A program made the translations under genes and the position numbers. The notes under the pieces are model-generated. The model was not told the origin of the DNA, did no database searches, and was given only the letters and a program-made list of their open reading frames with translations. Shown piece by piece: positions 1 to 10,200 of a stretch of 64,000 bases of DNA (positions are counted from its first letter, which is position 1; every line of letters starts with the position of its first letter). The stretch comes from Flavobacterium anhuiense (lineage in GTDB: Bacteria > Bacteroidota > Bacteroidia > Flavobacteriales > Flavobacteriaceae), in assembly GCF_004151235.1 (NCBI RefSeq), contig NZ_JUIV01000005.1:62001-126000 (forward strand), in the 5' to 3' direction.

Positions 1-1564
1 AAGTTCCTGTTTGTCCCGGAAGCGTAGCAAAACTTTCATTGAATTTTTTAGTTGCTACATCAAACTTTATAATTAGAACACCCGACGTAAATGCGTTGAC
101 AGAATTCATCCAATACAAAGCATTTTCCTTATTGCTGTATGTAAAACTACCTGCATTCCACGCACCCCACGAACCTAAATATTGAGTAGTTGGTATGGCA
201 TATTCAACAGTTGCAAAAGTTAAAGGATCAATATTAATTAGCTTCTTATTTTGAATTCCCCAAATGCTTCCATCTTTAGATTGTGTAACCGAATGAAACG
301 CGCCTGTAATGGTTTTTATGACAGTATTAGTTTTAGGATCAATGACCAAAATTCCACCATTTTGTTTTACGGCAAATACATATTGAGAAGTACGAATCAT
401 GTTTCCAATCTGACCCGCATACTGGCTTCCACCACCTGTCCCTGCAATAAGATTTCCGACTTTCATATTGGCAATATCAAAAATAAAAACACCGTTTGAA
501 GCTCCTATATATCCTGTTTTTTCATCAACTCCAACAAAAGAACGTCCGTCTCCTCCTCCTACATTATCAAATTCTGCAAGGGTTTTCATGGTTAAAGCAT
601 CAGCTACAACTAGCCTTCCTCCTGGAGTATATTGTGTATCGCCTCCATCTTTAGCTTGTTTGGAAACAAAATAAAACTTATCTCCGTAAATAGTTCCGTA
701 TTGCGTTGTAGCGCCAAAAGCTTTATTTTCATTTACATCGCTATACACTCTATAATTAATCTTCCCGTCATTGCTGACAAAATTTACAGATCCATTAGTA
801 TGGCCAAACCATTCTTCGTTTACCATAAAATAGCCTTTTGTAAAATCTATCGCATTCGAATAAGGCGTTACAGGCGTAAATGCTGCAATTGGTTCTTCTG
901 CAAACGAAACATTAAAATTCCAGACGTCCCAAGAGCCATTTTGTAAAACTCGGCTCGATGCTCCTAATCCAGAATAATCAAAACTATTATTAACATCGTC
1001 TCTTACCCAATAAGACCAATATCCATTAACTGTCCAACCAGATTGCCAGTGATCTGATGCGTCTATTGGCGTATATTCGTCAAAATCGTAAACCGATGTA
1101 TTTACGATACCGATACCGCTTACAGGATAATACGGATACGTTACATTTCCGCTTTTGTACAATCCAATTGTGTTGGCTCCGTCCAAATCAAAACCGAATC
1201 CGCCAATTGCAGTTCCAAATTGTGTTCCTTGCAACAAAAGAGTGTAAAAACGAGGATCGGCTTTTGCAATGGCTTTCATCATATCTTCTCCAGTTGCATT
1301 TCCGTTCCATTTAAATCCCCAGATTAAGGCGTCTGCATTTTTTCCGTCGTTCCATTGTACGGCAAATGCTGCTTTATTGGCACCGGTACCAACCCAAAAC
1401 TGAATATCATCAAAAGTCGTTGCATTAGCATTCTTTGCTGTTAATTGTTTTTGCGTTCCTGTTTTTAATTTAATGTCATTTCTAGGAACGCCTTGCACTT
1501 TTGTCTGTGCATGATTTAGAAATGCAAAAAATAGCATTATTACTATAAAGTAGTTTTTCTTCAT
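1..1564 (-). CDS. Secreted DUF5074/YncE-like beta-propeller protein, partial (3' end outside window)
   Basis: Read directly from the reverse strand: an ATG at 1564 opens a frame that stays open to the window edge (about 521 codons), so the C terminus is missing. The N terminus is a signal peptide (MKKNYFIVIMLFF...NHAQ). The middle part (IQFWVGTGANKAAFAVQWND) resembles the N-terminal segment of large Bacteroidota surface proteins. The later part has beta-propeller-like turns such as GVFIFDIANMK and GGILVIDPKTNTVIKT, close to those of the YncE/DUF5074 group. It is the fourth gene downstream of the cobalamin riboswitch, separated from the third by a 185-bp gap holding a dispersed repeat. An extracellular cobalamin-binding or corrinoid-handling role is inferred from context only. 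The family assignment is moderate; being a real secreted gene is near certain. Confidence 0.8.
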   Translation of the reverse strand, partial: MKKNYFIVIMLFFAFLNHAQTKVQGVPRNDIKLKTGTQKQLTAKNANATTFDDIQFWVGTGANKAAFAVQWNDGKNADALIWGFKWNGNATGEDMMKAIAKADPRFYTLLLQGTQFGTAIGGFGFDLDGANTIGLYKSGNVTYPYYPVSGIGIVNTSVYDFDEYTPIDASDHWQSGWTVNGYWSYWVRDDVNNSFDYSGLGASSRVLQNGSWDVWNFNVSFAEEPIAAFTPVTPYSNAIDFTKGYFMVNEEWFGHTNGSVNFVSNDGKINYRVYSDVNENKAFGATTQYGTIYGDKFYFVSKQAKDGGDTQYTPGGRLVVADALTMKTLAEFDNVGGGDGRSFVGVDEKTGYIGASNGVFIFDIANMKVGNLIAGTGGGSQYAGQIGNMIRTSQYVFAVKQNGGILVIDPKTNTVIKTITGAFHSVTQSKDGSIWGIQNKKLINIDPLTFATVEYAIPTTQYLGSWGAWNAGSFTYSNKENALYWMNSVNAFTSGVLIIKFDVATKKFNESFATLPGQTGT

Positions 1565-1603
1565 AATGTATTGATTTTAAAATGTTGTGTTAATGATTAT
1601 TGC

Positions 1604-1733
1604 AACACAGAGAGACATAGATTTAATTGTGTTAAAAGAATAGAGAAAGAAACTAGTTTCTAACACATAGCTATGTGTATTTAAAAAAGTGAAACGCCTT
1701 TATGAGTTTCTAAAATCTATGTTTCTATGTGTT
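1604..1733. repeat. Composite intergenic inverted repeat, copy A
   Basis: The outer arms 1604-1625 and 1712-1733 are inverted repeats (19 of 22 matching). The right arm reads AAAATCTATGTTTCTATG followed by TGTT. Inside are a 14-bp perfect palindrome AGAAACTAGTTTCT (1648-1661) and a 16-bp perfect palindrome ACACATAGCTATGTGT (1663-1678). The same modules recur at 43655-43722, 48365-48498 and 59837-60001. This copy lies between the third and fourth genes of the B12 operon. Confidence 0.85.
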
Positions 1734-1749
1734 AAAATTCTTTCTTGTG

Positions 1750-2952
1750 TTAGTTAAGATGTAAATCATAAGCGCCTGAAACTTCAGTCGAAACTTCTCC
1801 AAGCCAGCCCGCTTCCTGATTAATTGCGGTATATATTTTTACGAAGTCTATTCCTGGAAGCTTCACATATTTTCCGTTTTTATCTACTGCCCAAGAAATA
1901 TCAATATTGGAAGCTTCATCATTATTTGGCGCATTATCGGCATAACCAAATTCAAACGATCTGCCTACCCAATACGAACCTTCGCCACTTTGATCGTAGA
2001 AATTATCTGCTACTCGCGTACCTTTCAAAGTATAAGACGCATCGGCAATCCAGAGCGGATAATAATTTTGTTCATGAAATACATTTTGGACTTTATATCC
2101 TGATTTTCCAGCATTATCCTGCCATTTGATGTATTCTGTATTAACTTGCCAAAATTCTGTTCCTGCAACTGGAGATTTGCTGGCATCGGGCTTAAAATAA
2201 GTGATTTCGTAGTTTTTTATTGTGGTGCTTTTAAAGTATTCGCTCCCTGCAATTTCATACCATTCATCTTGATCTGGTTTTCCGTTTTTATTTCTGTCGT
2301 AAGCGACCATAATAATTCCAGGTTCGCAAGATCCTGCGCGCGCTTCGTTGGCTTCATTTCCCCAAAAGGCATTTCCTAAAACCTTAAAATCTCGTCCATC
2401 CATATTTGGAATCGTGTGATCGAAACCAAAAACCACATAACCGCCAAAACCGCCTAACGAAATCATGGTTGTATTTGAACCTACAATTGCCTTTTTCGCG
2501 GCAGAAATCATATTGGCTTCTGTATTTCCTGCGGTGTATTGTGGAATTTCATTTGTAAACTGCCCAACAGCAGGACGAAAATCAAATACATTAGAAATAT
2601 ATTTACTATACGTTCCTGTTTCTTTTGTAACATTTATGGATGAGTTGTAAATCTTGGTTTCTCCGTTTATCTCAACTTTTAAAGTCAGCGGATAATTTTT
2701 CTGAAACGGACTAATAAAATCCAAATCGGCATTCTCTGAAATAATTGAATCTTTAACGCTCCAAGTTAGTTTAGCCGTATTTGGAAGGTTTGTTGCAATA
2801 TTCAGGACTTTAAAACGGTCAATTGTATACGATTCTTTCAGGACTTCTGCGGGGAGCAGATTTTCTTCAGTATCATTGTCTTTATCGCAGGCCCCAAATC
2901 CCAAAAAGAGAATTGAAAACAAAGCGATTTTAAAAAGATTTTTAGTCGTCAT
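1750..2952 (-). CDS. Surface lipoprotein of the B12 uptake operon
   Basis: A 400-residue lipoprotein. The signal peptide ends in a lipobox (FGAC, Cys22), and the mature N terminus is acidic (DKDNDTEE), matching the Bacteroidota surface-export signal. An Ig-like stretch of about 100 residues follows. The larger C-terminal part is rich in Gly, Trp and aromatics (SLGGFGGYVVFGFD, GNAFWGNE, WYEIAGSEY, DISWAVD) and resembles 'cell surface protein' genes found beside btuB in Bacteroides. It starts 6 bp after the stop of the BtuG-like gene, so it is co-transcribed under the cobalamin riboswitch. A role in capturing corrinoids on the cell surface is inferred from operon position; no ligand-binding residues can be named. 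Confidence 0.85.
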   Translation of the reverse strand: MTTKNLFKIALFSILFLGFGACDKDNDTEENLLPAEVLKESYTIDRFKVLNIATNLPNTAKLTWSVKDSIISENADLDFISPFQKNYPLTLKVEINGETKIYNSSINVTKETGTYSKYISNVFDFRPAVGQFTNEIPQYTAGNTEANMISAAKKAIVGSNTTMISLGGFGGYVVFGFDHTIPNMDGRDFKVLGNAFWGNEANEARAGSCEPGIIMVAYDRNKNGKPDQDEWYEIAGSEYFKSTTIKNYEITYFKPDASKSPVAGTEFWQVNTEYIKWQDNAGKSGYKVQNVFHEQNYYPLWIADASYTLKGTRVADNFYDQSGEGSYWVGRSFEFGYADNAPNNDEASNIDISWAVDKNGKYVKLPGIDFVKIYTAINQEAGWLGEVSTEVSGAYDLHLN

Positions 2953-2958
2953 TAAGGG

Positions 2959-4104
2959 TTATTTTTTAGTTATAAAAGCAATATGAGCGGGAATATTCCC
3001 TGCGGTAGTTTTCCATTTCAATTTTCCGTCGGGTGTAAAACAATAGATATAGCCTGTTACGACGTAGTTTTGCGCATCGGTAATGTAGATTTCTTTGGTT
3101 TCTGGATTTACTTGAAGTCCGTACGGAATCATGATTTTTTTATCGGTTCCATCCGTAATAATCTGGTTGGTGATTACTTTTTTGGTTTTGGTGTCCAAAA
3201 TTCCGTAACTCACTTTATTGCTTCCTGTCAAATAACTCCAAGAAACACTGTAGTAATACAGTAAATCATCTACTAAACAAGTTCCAGAAACAGGAATATC
3301 GAGCTGCATCTTCTTTTCGTCTGTTTGTGTATCAATCACAAAAAGATTAGATGGCGTGTTGTAATAATCGCCGCGCGAACTCACATAAATATCGCCTCGA
3401 CTATCAATCTGCATGCTGTACAAATTAATGCCTACATCTATTTTTTTGATTTCTGTAAAAGTCGCCAGATCAATAACCGAAACGGTTCTGTCGTAATTTG
3501 GAACTCTATAACCGCCTGAATTTGCGACATACAATTTTCCGTTATGAATAACCATTTGTTCGGGCTGATAGCCAACGGTCACTTTTCTTTTTATTTCTAA
3601 TGAAGTCGTATCAATTTCGGCCACAAAACCGATTTCTGCATTCGGATTTATCGCGACTGGTCCCGAATACGAACTCACATAAGCTTTGTCTTTATAAAAA
3701 GCCACATAACGACAATTCGGAATATCGATTTTTTTGATGCGTTTTGCTGTCCATTTTTCTAAAACCTCAACTTTGTTGGAGCAATTAATGACTGCATAAA
3801 CCTTATTTCCATAGATTTTAATATCGTTTCCAACATCTCCCAATTCTTTTACCACACTCGGATTTCGCTCTGAATATACATCTGTAGTGTAATTTCCTGT
3901 TCTGTAATTGAAGACGTCCAGACTCGCACGATTCATTCCCATATTGCCTTCATTCAGAAGATAAAAACCTTCTATATTTCCGTCACTTCTTGGCGCGGCA
4001 ACAGCGGTATCAGAAGAAAGAAATATCGTTTCGTCTTCACGGCAGGAAACCAACAAGACAGATATACTTAAACCAAATACTATTTTTAAAAAGCTCTTTT
4101 TCAT
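2959..4104 (-). CDS. BtuG-like beta-propeller lipoprotein (YncE/DUF5074 family)
   Basis: A 381-residue lipoprotein with lipobox LVSC (Cys21) followed by an acidic REDET stretch. The body is a repeated beta-propeller: blade-like motifs include NKVYAVINCSNKVEVLE, DKAYVSSYSGPVAI, GKLYVANSGGY, GDIYVSSRGDY and KEIYITDAQNYVV. In Bacteroides, the surface propeller BtuG sits on BtuB and binds cobalamin with very high affinity; this protein has the same fold class, size, lipidation and position directly after a BtuB-like receptor. The start codon overlaps the receptor stop by four bases (ATGA), indicating translational coupling. BtuG function is therefore a strong inference. The alternative is a generic YncE-type surface propeller. 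Confidence 0.88.
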   Translation of the reverse strand: MKKSFLKIVFGLSISVLLVSCREDETIFLSSDTAVAAPRSDGNIEGFYLLNEGNMGMNRASLDVFNYRTGNYTTDVYSERNPSVVKELGDVGNDIKIYGNKVYAVINCSNKVEVLEKWTAKRIKKIDIPNCRYVAFYKDKAYVSSYSGPVAINPNAEIGFVAEIDTTSLEIKRKVTVGYQPEQMVIHNGKLYVANSGGYRVPNYDRTVSVIDLATFTEIKKIDVGINLYSMQIDSRGDIYVSSRGDYYNTPSNLFVIDTQTDEKKMQLDIPVSGTCLVDDLLYYYSVSWSYLTGSNKVSYGILDTKTKKVITNQIITDGTDKKIMIPYGLQVNPETKEIYITDAQNYVVTGYIYCFTPDGKLKWKTTAGNIPAHIAFITKK

Positions 4105-6149
4105 AACTCAAAACTGATTATAAATTTGAATGTTCGCCCCGGCATCGGATAATTGTAAATCACTTCATACTGCTGATTAAAAGCATTATTGACTTCAATT
4201 GTTCCGTTTAATTTGTAGTTTTTGAATACGAAAGATTTCTGAATGGCTAAATCGTGTGTGTACCAAGGCTGCACTTCATTTACTTTGATATTATTGACAT
4301 TTCCGTTGTAACGTTTTCCAACATAAATAAAACTGTAATTGAAGTTCCATGATTCGTAATTGGCGTTTAAAATTCCAGATCCGCTGTGCCAAGGCGTGTA
4401 CGGAATCTGATCTCCATAAGAAGACATTTCTAAGCCAACAAACTTTGTAAAATCCTGACTTTGAGAATACGTGTATGTTAAATTGGCATCTAGTTTTAGC
4501 TTATCAAAATGAGTTGCCATATTCAGAACCGTTTCAATTCCTTTTCCTTTAACTTGTCCGATATTGGTCATCATCCAGCGGAATAAATTTCCTGTCGGAG
4601 CCGCAACAATTTTGTCTTTTGTATTGGTATAATAAGCATCTGCTTGAAAAGAGAATATATCAAAAAAGCTTTCTCTTACGGGGAAATTATACGTAAAACC
4701 AACATCGTACTGATTCATATATTCTGGCCTCAAAGTGCTTGAACCAATCATGGTATAATACAAATCGTTAAAAGTTGGCATTCTGAAAATGCGTTTGGCA
4801 AATGCCCTTAAATTGAAATCGTATTTTTTAAACGGAGTATAACCCAAAAATATGGCAGGCGTAAATTCGGTTTTATTGGGAGCTTTGGCGTTGTATTTTA
4901 CTTCTTCAATGACTCGGGTTCCTAGTACATTTCCTAAAACTTTAAAACCTTCATATCGATACGAAGTAGCAAGAGAAACTAGCGCTGTATAACGCTGTGG
5001 AAAAGAAAATTGCGTCTGAATTCCTCTTCTTGTCGCATTTAATTTATTGTATTGAAAATCGGTTGAAAGTGAAACGTCCCAAGTGGGTAAAATGCTGTAC
5101 ATATTGACAGCCGAAAAATAAGCTTCCTGCTGGTAATAACTATCGTCAGATTGTGCGCCTTCGGTTACGGTTTCGCCTAAAACATTGGTTGTATCTCTGG
5201 CAATATAATGGGTGTAATCGTAAGCAAATTTTCCTTTTAGCTGGAATTTAAATTTTTCTGAAACGTCTTTCGTTAAAGAAGATTGCCCGAAAAAGTTCTT
5301 GTCAAATTGCCTAAAACCGTCTTTAAACTTATTTTCTACAATGGCTCCCGGCGCGCCTCTCTCAGAATCATAATAATAGACTTTGGCATCCCAAGTTCCT
5401 TTGTTTATTTTTCCATACAAACCAGATTCAAATCGGAATGCTTCTATATCGCTGTTCCATCGTGTTGCTGTGGTGTCGTAGGCAATGCTTCCATCCTGAT
5501 TTTTTCGTTTATATCTAAATTTATATTGTCCATTCGACTTAATGTATTCAGAACTTACGCTTAAACTCACTTTATCGCTCAGCTTTTGTTCCCATCTAAA
5601 AGAAGGATCGTGATAATTGATAGACATTGTTTTGTAACGAACCAGCAGATTTGTTTTTTTATTGCCTGTAAAAACAGGACGTTTGGTTCGCAAATAAATT
5701 GTTGAAGCTGATGCAAAGTCTTTAGCCGACTGAAAAATTTCGCTTTTCTGTCCATTATACATCGTAAGCGATTCCATGTCGTCAAGCGAATATTTTCCTA
5801 AATCAGTTACGCCGTTTTGTGCATTTCCAAGCTGAATTCCGTCATAAAAAACACCAACATGGTGCGTTCCCATGTTTCGAACATCAACCGTTTTGAGACC
5901 GCCGACACCGCCATAATCTTTGATTTGAGTTCCTGCAAAATAACGAAGCGCATCGGCAACATTATGGCTAGAAAGATTCTTGAGCAGAACGCCCGAAAGA
6001 CTTTGTACAGGAATCACTTCCTGATAGGGTTTTCCTTTTAAAACAACTTCTTTTAAAACCCGAGAACTATCTGTTACTGCTTGGGAATGAAGCAAAAAAG
6101 GAATCAATACAATAAAAGCTGATAAAAGCGTTTTTTTACAATTATACAT
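4101..6149 (-). CDS. btuB: TonB-dependent cobalamin receptor, BtuB-like
   Basis: An outer-membrane TonB-dependent receptor of about 682 residues. It has a signal peptide ending LLHSQ, an N-terminal plug (roughly residues 45-150, including VADALRYFAGTQIKDYGGVGG, then VDVRNMG, VFYDGIQLGNAQNG), and a beta-barrel that ends in aromatic-rich strands (GRTFKFIISFEL). A cobalamin riboswitch lies in its 5' leader, which identifies the substrate class as a corrinoid. ATG at 6149 is preferred; a GTG three bases upstream is also in frame. It is the first gene of the operon and overlaps the BtuG-like gene by four bases. Translocation would need TonB-ExbBD encoded elsewhere. Confidence 0.93.
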   Translation of the reverse strand: MYNCKKTLLSAFIVLIPFLLHSQAVTDSSRVLKEVVLKGKPYQEVIPVQSLSGVLLKNLSSHNVADALRYFAGTQIKDYGGVGGLKTVDVRNMGTHHVGVFYDGIQLGNAQNGVTDLGKYSLDDMESLTMYNGQKSEIFQSAKDFASASTIYLRTKRPVFTGNKKTNLLVRYKTMSINYHDPSFRWEQKLSDKVSLSVSSEYIKSNGQYKFRYKRKNQDGSIAYDTTATRWNSDIEAFRFESGLYGKINKGTWDAKVYYYDSERGAPGAIVENKFKDGFRQFDKNFFGQSSLTKDVSEKFKFQLKGKFAYDYTHYIARDTTNVLGETVTEGAQSDDSYYQQEAYFSAVNMYSILPTWDVSLSTDFQYNKLNATRRGIQTQFSFPQRYTALVSLATSYRYEGFKVLGNVLGTRVIEEVKYNAKAPNKTEFTPAIFLGYTPFKKYDFNLRAFAKRIFRMPTFNDLYYTMIGSSTLRPEYMNQYDVGFTYNFPVRESFFDIFSFQADAYYTNTKDKIVAAPTGNLFRWMMTNIGQVKGKGIETVLNMATHFDKLKLDANLTYTYSQSQDFTKFVGLEMSSYGDQIPYTPWHSGSGILNANYESWNFNYSFIYVGKRYNGNVNNIKVNEVQPWYTHDLAIQKSFVFKNYKLNGTIEVNNAFNQQYEVIYNYPMPGRTFKFIISFEL

Positions 6150-6264
6150 CACGATTTAATTAAATAAACTTTGTGTGATGCCGTAATTATATAACAGTAG
6201 TAATCCCGCTATGCAATAGCAGGTTATTATCTTGTCATCAACTTCATACCACGAAAGTCTTAAA

Positions 6265-6470
6265 CTATGTGATCGTGGCAGGTCTCCTGACTTATTCTAT
6301 CTTTAAACGGCCTTCTCACCCCGCAAAGCGGGACAATGGCATTAGTATGCTTAAAGACTTTGTGTAGAACTTACAGTAGCGGGTCTGTTCAGGATTTACA
6401 CCTGATTCCCTTTTAACTGCTTATTTCAGATTGAAAAAAGCAGACCAAAATCTGGGTAAAGATATAACTC
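6265..6470 (-). promoter_or_regulatory. Cobalamin riboswitch
   Basis: On the minus strand, the leader of the BtuB-like gene holds the conserved core of the cobalamin aptamer: AAAAGGGAA, then AATCCTGAACAGACCCGC, then TACTGTAA (about 6379-6414), and downstream the conserved closing element GTCAGGAGACCTGCC (6277-6291). Between the aptamer and the start codon is a hairpin CCTGCTAT-TGC-ATAGCGGG (6208-6226). No U-run follows it, so control by ribosome-site masking is more likely than termination. High B12 should repress the operon. Confidence 0.95.
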
Positions 6471-6514
6471 AGGTATGGTGTCTGCAAATTAGAATTGTAT
6501 TTTTTGAAAAAAAC

Positions 6515-6547
6515 AAAAAAACCACTCCTAAAAAAGAGTGGTTTTTA
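6515..6547 (-). terminator. Rho-independent terminator after the small barrel protein
   Basis: Inverted repeat AAAAACCACTC / GAGTGGTTTTT with a short A-rich loop and flanking A/T runs. It lies 24 bp downstream of the stop of the barrel gene and before the riboswitch leader, so it separates the two transcription units. Confidence 0.85.
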
Positions 6548-6570
6548 CAGGAATGAAGGTGTTACTAACT

Positions 6571-7218
6571 CTATTTAAAAAAATAACCGATCGTTATTTG
6601 AAAAACTTTATTCTTCATATCGCTGTTGATAATATAATTTGTGTTTGCAGTTACATCTTTAAACACATTGGTATAAGACAAATTATATCTTGCATCTGCA
6701 TAAAACTTGTCTTTAAACTGATAACCCAATCCGAAATTTACAGAAGCATCTACTCCATTTGAGTAATCTTTTAAATCCATTTCTTCATGGTTATCATAAC
6801 CTAAAAAGTTGTCTTGATATTTGTTATTTGCTTTTAAAAGTATTCCAACTTGAGGTCCTGCCTGCAAACTCAAACCTTTCACAACATAATATTTCAGCAT
6901 TACAGGAATATTTAAATAATTTAAGGCAATAGTACTTTTGTAATCTGAATTTTGAACGTCTGGATCTGAATACGAAATTTTCATTCCCTGCTGGCTGTAT
7001 AATAATTCTGGCTGTACCGAGAAGTTTTTTGCCAAAGGAATTTCTGCCATTAAACCAGCAGTAAATCCTGTTTTACTTTTGGAATCCAATTCGTTTTCAT
7101 CAAATGTCAAGCTCGAAATATTTAAACCTGCTTTTACACCCAACTTTACCTTTTCGGTTTGGGCCATTGCACCTGCACACATTAACAGCGCGCAGATTAT
7201 TAGCTTTGATTTTTTCAT
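6571..7218 (-). CDS. Small outer-membrane beta-barrel protein (PorT/OMP_b-brl_2 type)
   Basis: A 215-residue protein with a cleavable signal peptide (MKKSKLIICALLMCAGAMAQ). Alternating strands start with KVKLGVKAGLNISSLTF, continue with FTAGLMAEIPLAKNFSVQPELLYSQ and LNYLNIPVMLKYYVVKGLSLQAGPQVGILL, and end with a typical barrel C terminus (FQITIGYFFK). The GxKxGLN start and the YLxIPxLxKYY strand are characteristic of small Bacteroidota barrels annotated as porin family or outer membrane beta-barrel domain. Its transport or structural role is unknown. It is a single gene with its own terminator, separated from the upstream protease gene by 64 bp. Confidence 0.88.
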   Translation of the reverse strand: MKKSKLIICALLMCAGAMAQTEKVKLGVKAGLNISSLTFDENELDSKSKTGFTAGLMAEIPLAKNFSVQPELLYSQQGMKISYSDPDVQNSDYKSTIALNYLNIPVMLKYYVVKGLSLQAGPQVGILLKANNKYQDNFLGYDNHEEMDLKDYSNGVDASVNFGLGYQFKDKFYADARYNLSYTNVFKDVTANTNYIINSDMKNKVFQITIGYFFK

Positions 7219-7282
7219 CGTATTTTTTGTTTTTAAGAAGGGCAGTTCTATATGAGAACTGCCTTTTCTATCTGTAATTTTG

Positions 7283-10200
7283 TTACTTTTTAATAATCTT
7301 AGCTGTGTACTTTTTGCCTTGAACCGTACAGTCTAAAATGTAAACTCCTGTAGTCAGCTGGCTAACATTTACACTTGATGGAACAGCGGAATAGGTTTTA
7401 CTCCAAACCGCATTTCCTTCCATAGAGTAAATCTTCATTTCAGCTTCGCCTTCAGCTTTTTCAGCCAAGAAGATATTTACATTGTCTGCAGCTGGATTTG
7501 GGAATACTCTGAAAGAATTTGTCAATTTTCCAATAAGAAGACCTTTAGAATCAATTGGTTCAGACATACTTGTACATCCGTGTGCATTGGTTGCTTGAAG
7601 ACTATAACTTCCTTCCCAGATTGTTGCAACTGTTTTTTCGGTCGCATTCGGGATAATTCTTCCGTTTAAATACCACTGATAACCTGCAGCATCAGCAGAA
7701 GCTGTAATTTTATTACCTTCTAATGCTTGAATTTCCGGTACTTTATTTTCTAAAACATTAATAGTTGTTGTGAAAATTTTACCTAATCCGTGTTCGTTGT
7801 AAACAGTTACATAATATTCTCCACTTTCTGTAGTCGTGAAAGTTGGATCTGTTGAGCCGTCAAACCATTCATAAGCCGCATAATTTCCTGGATTTAAAAC
7901 TACTTCAGGTCCGCAAACATCACCGCTTGGCAATTCAGAATTGAAAGTATCGAATGTCACCGTTACTTTTTCTGTTAAAGTACATCCGTTTTCAAGAACT
8001 GCCGTAACGATATAATCGCCTGGTTTAGTTACTTCAATATCGCTGGTTACTTCTCCTGTATTCCATTTGTATGAAACTGCGTCTAGTTCTTTAATCAGCA
8101 AATTGGTTTGAGCATTAATGTAAACGTTTTTACCAGCATAACCATGAATTGATGCGTTATCAAATAATTTAAAATCACCTGAAACTCCTTGGTAGTAATA
8201 ATTCTCAATCGTATTATTTTGATCAATAATATCTCCTTCCAACTTGGCTGTGAAATTAAAAATATGCGAATCGTCGTTTTGATCTAATTTTGGCAGTTTT
8301 TTGAACGTGTATTCTATACTTTCTCCAACCGGAATTCCAGCTTCAACTGTTTCCGTAATAGACTCTGAAGTGTTCAAATAATCAATTTTTACTTGAATAC
8401 TATTTTCTTTAATCGCAATCTGACCTTCGTTGCTTAATCTTACTTTGTATTCCTGACTTCCGCAAACATCTTTTGGCGATAAAATCTCCATTGCAACGTC
8501 TGTAACTTCTTCATTAAAGATTTTCAAGTCGTCTAAAACCATATACGAATATCCAGCTGCTTTTGCATGTCTAAAACGGAACATTACTGATTTTCCTCTG
8601 TATTTAGTGATATTCAATGATGCTCGTTTCCAATCTGTATCTATGTAGCTGCCTTCTTTATTTCTTCTCCAAAGTTCTGTCCATTCTCCTCCAGCAACTT
8701 TAATGTCTACCAAGAAAATATCATTCACATTACTTTGCATTGCATAATAAAACTCAACGGCAGAAGCTTTTTGAGACAATTTATACATTGGCGAAATTAC
8801 TTCTCCGTAGTATGATAAATTCTCTAACGAACTATACAGCATATTTTTTGCAGTATCACCTGTATGATCATTTTTAGGAACAGTCAGATTCACATTGTCT
8901 GGAGTAATCACAACTCTCCAAGGATAATTATCATCACTTTGACTTGAAACAAATCCTTTTTGTCCAAATAATGAACCCGCTGGCAAGTTCGAAAAAGTTT
9001 CAACGCTTAATTCTGGGGCATTTGCTATGACTTCAAAAGATCCTTTTATAATCTGGGCGTTCTCTTTAGATTCATCAGCAGTATACGCTTTTACAGTAAT
9101 TTCATATTTTCCTGCAGCCAATTGCGGTAAACCAGCCAAATTATAAGTGATGGTTTGTCCAACTAAAATAGTTTCGCTTTTCTCAACCAAAATAGGGCTT
9201 CCAACAGCGTTGCCATTCTGACTGACTTGATATTCAAATGTGAATTTATTTACTTCTTTGTAAGCGCCATTTCTAACATTAACAGCAAATTCATGTGAAG
9301 GAGCATCTTCATAAACTGTTTCAGGAACACTTAAATTTGTAAGTCGTAAATTCGTTTTAGATTCTTTAATTTCGATATTATCTACCGCAAAACCATTAGC
9401 AAAATATCCGTTATCATTGTGTACGAAGGCAATCATAACACAAGATTTCCCTGCATATTCGGTCAAATCCACTCCATATTCCCACCAATTTCCATAATAA
9501 GGCATTTTAAACACTTCTTTCCAAGTTTCCCCTCCATCTGTACTTACTTTTACATATCCATCAGAAAGATGCTGAGCATCTCCAAAACCGTCAAAAGTTA
9601 AATGCGCTGCTTTGTAATTTGTCAAATCAAATACTGGAGAAACCAACATATCGTTTGCTGCATCACAATTGCATTTATCATCGTTACTTGCCATAAATTT
9701 GGTATGATCTGCAATAAACCAACCTGGCGAACCTAAATCTGGACGTAAACCATGTTTCCAGCCTGCAGAACCTTTATTTTCAGCAGTTCTCCATCCTTTA
9801 TATTTAGAAGCATCTTCAAAATCCATTTTATAAGGAAGAACAGAGATTTTCATATCTTCATTATTCCAATTATCGTAAGTAAGCGTCACGGCGTTATTTC
9901 CTTGTTTAAGGTCTTTTGCCATATCTTCAGGGAATACAGAAACCGTAATAGTGTGCTCTCCAATATTTTTCAAACTGATATTTGGCACTGAATACGTTAT
10001 TGTGTCTTTAAACTTGGCAAAGTTTAAAGTTGTTTTTTCAGTTTTTGAGAAAACCTCCGTTTTTGCAGCATCAAGAACTTTAGTTGTAATATTAACCACT
10101 TGGCTAGCAGTAGCAAAATTGTTTGTAATCTTAGCTTTTATGGTAACATTGCTGTTATTAATATCACATTTTCCTGCATCTAGTTTTGCAGATAAAACTT

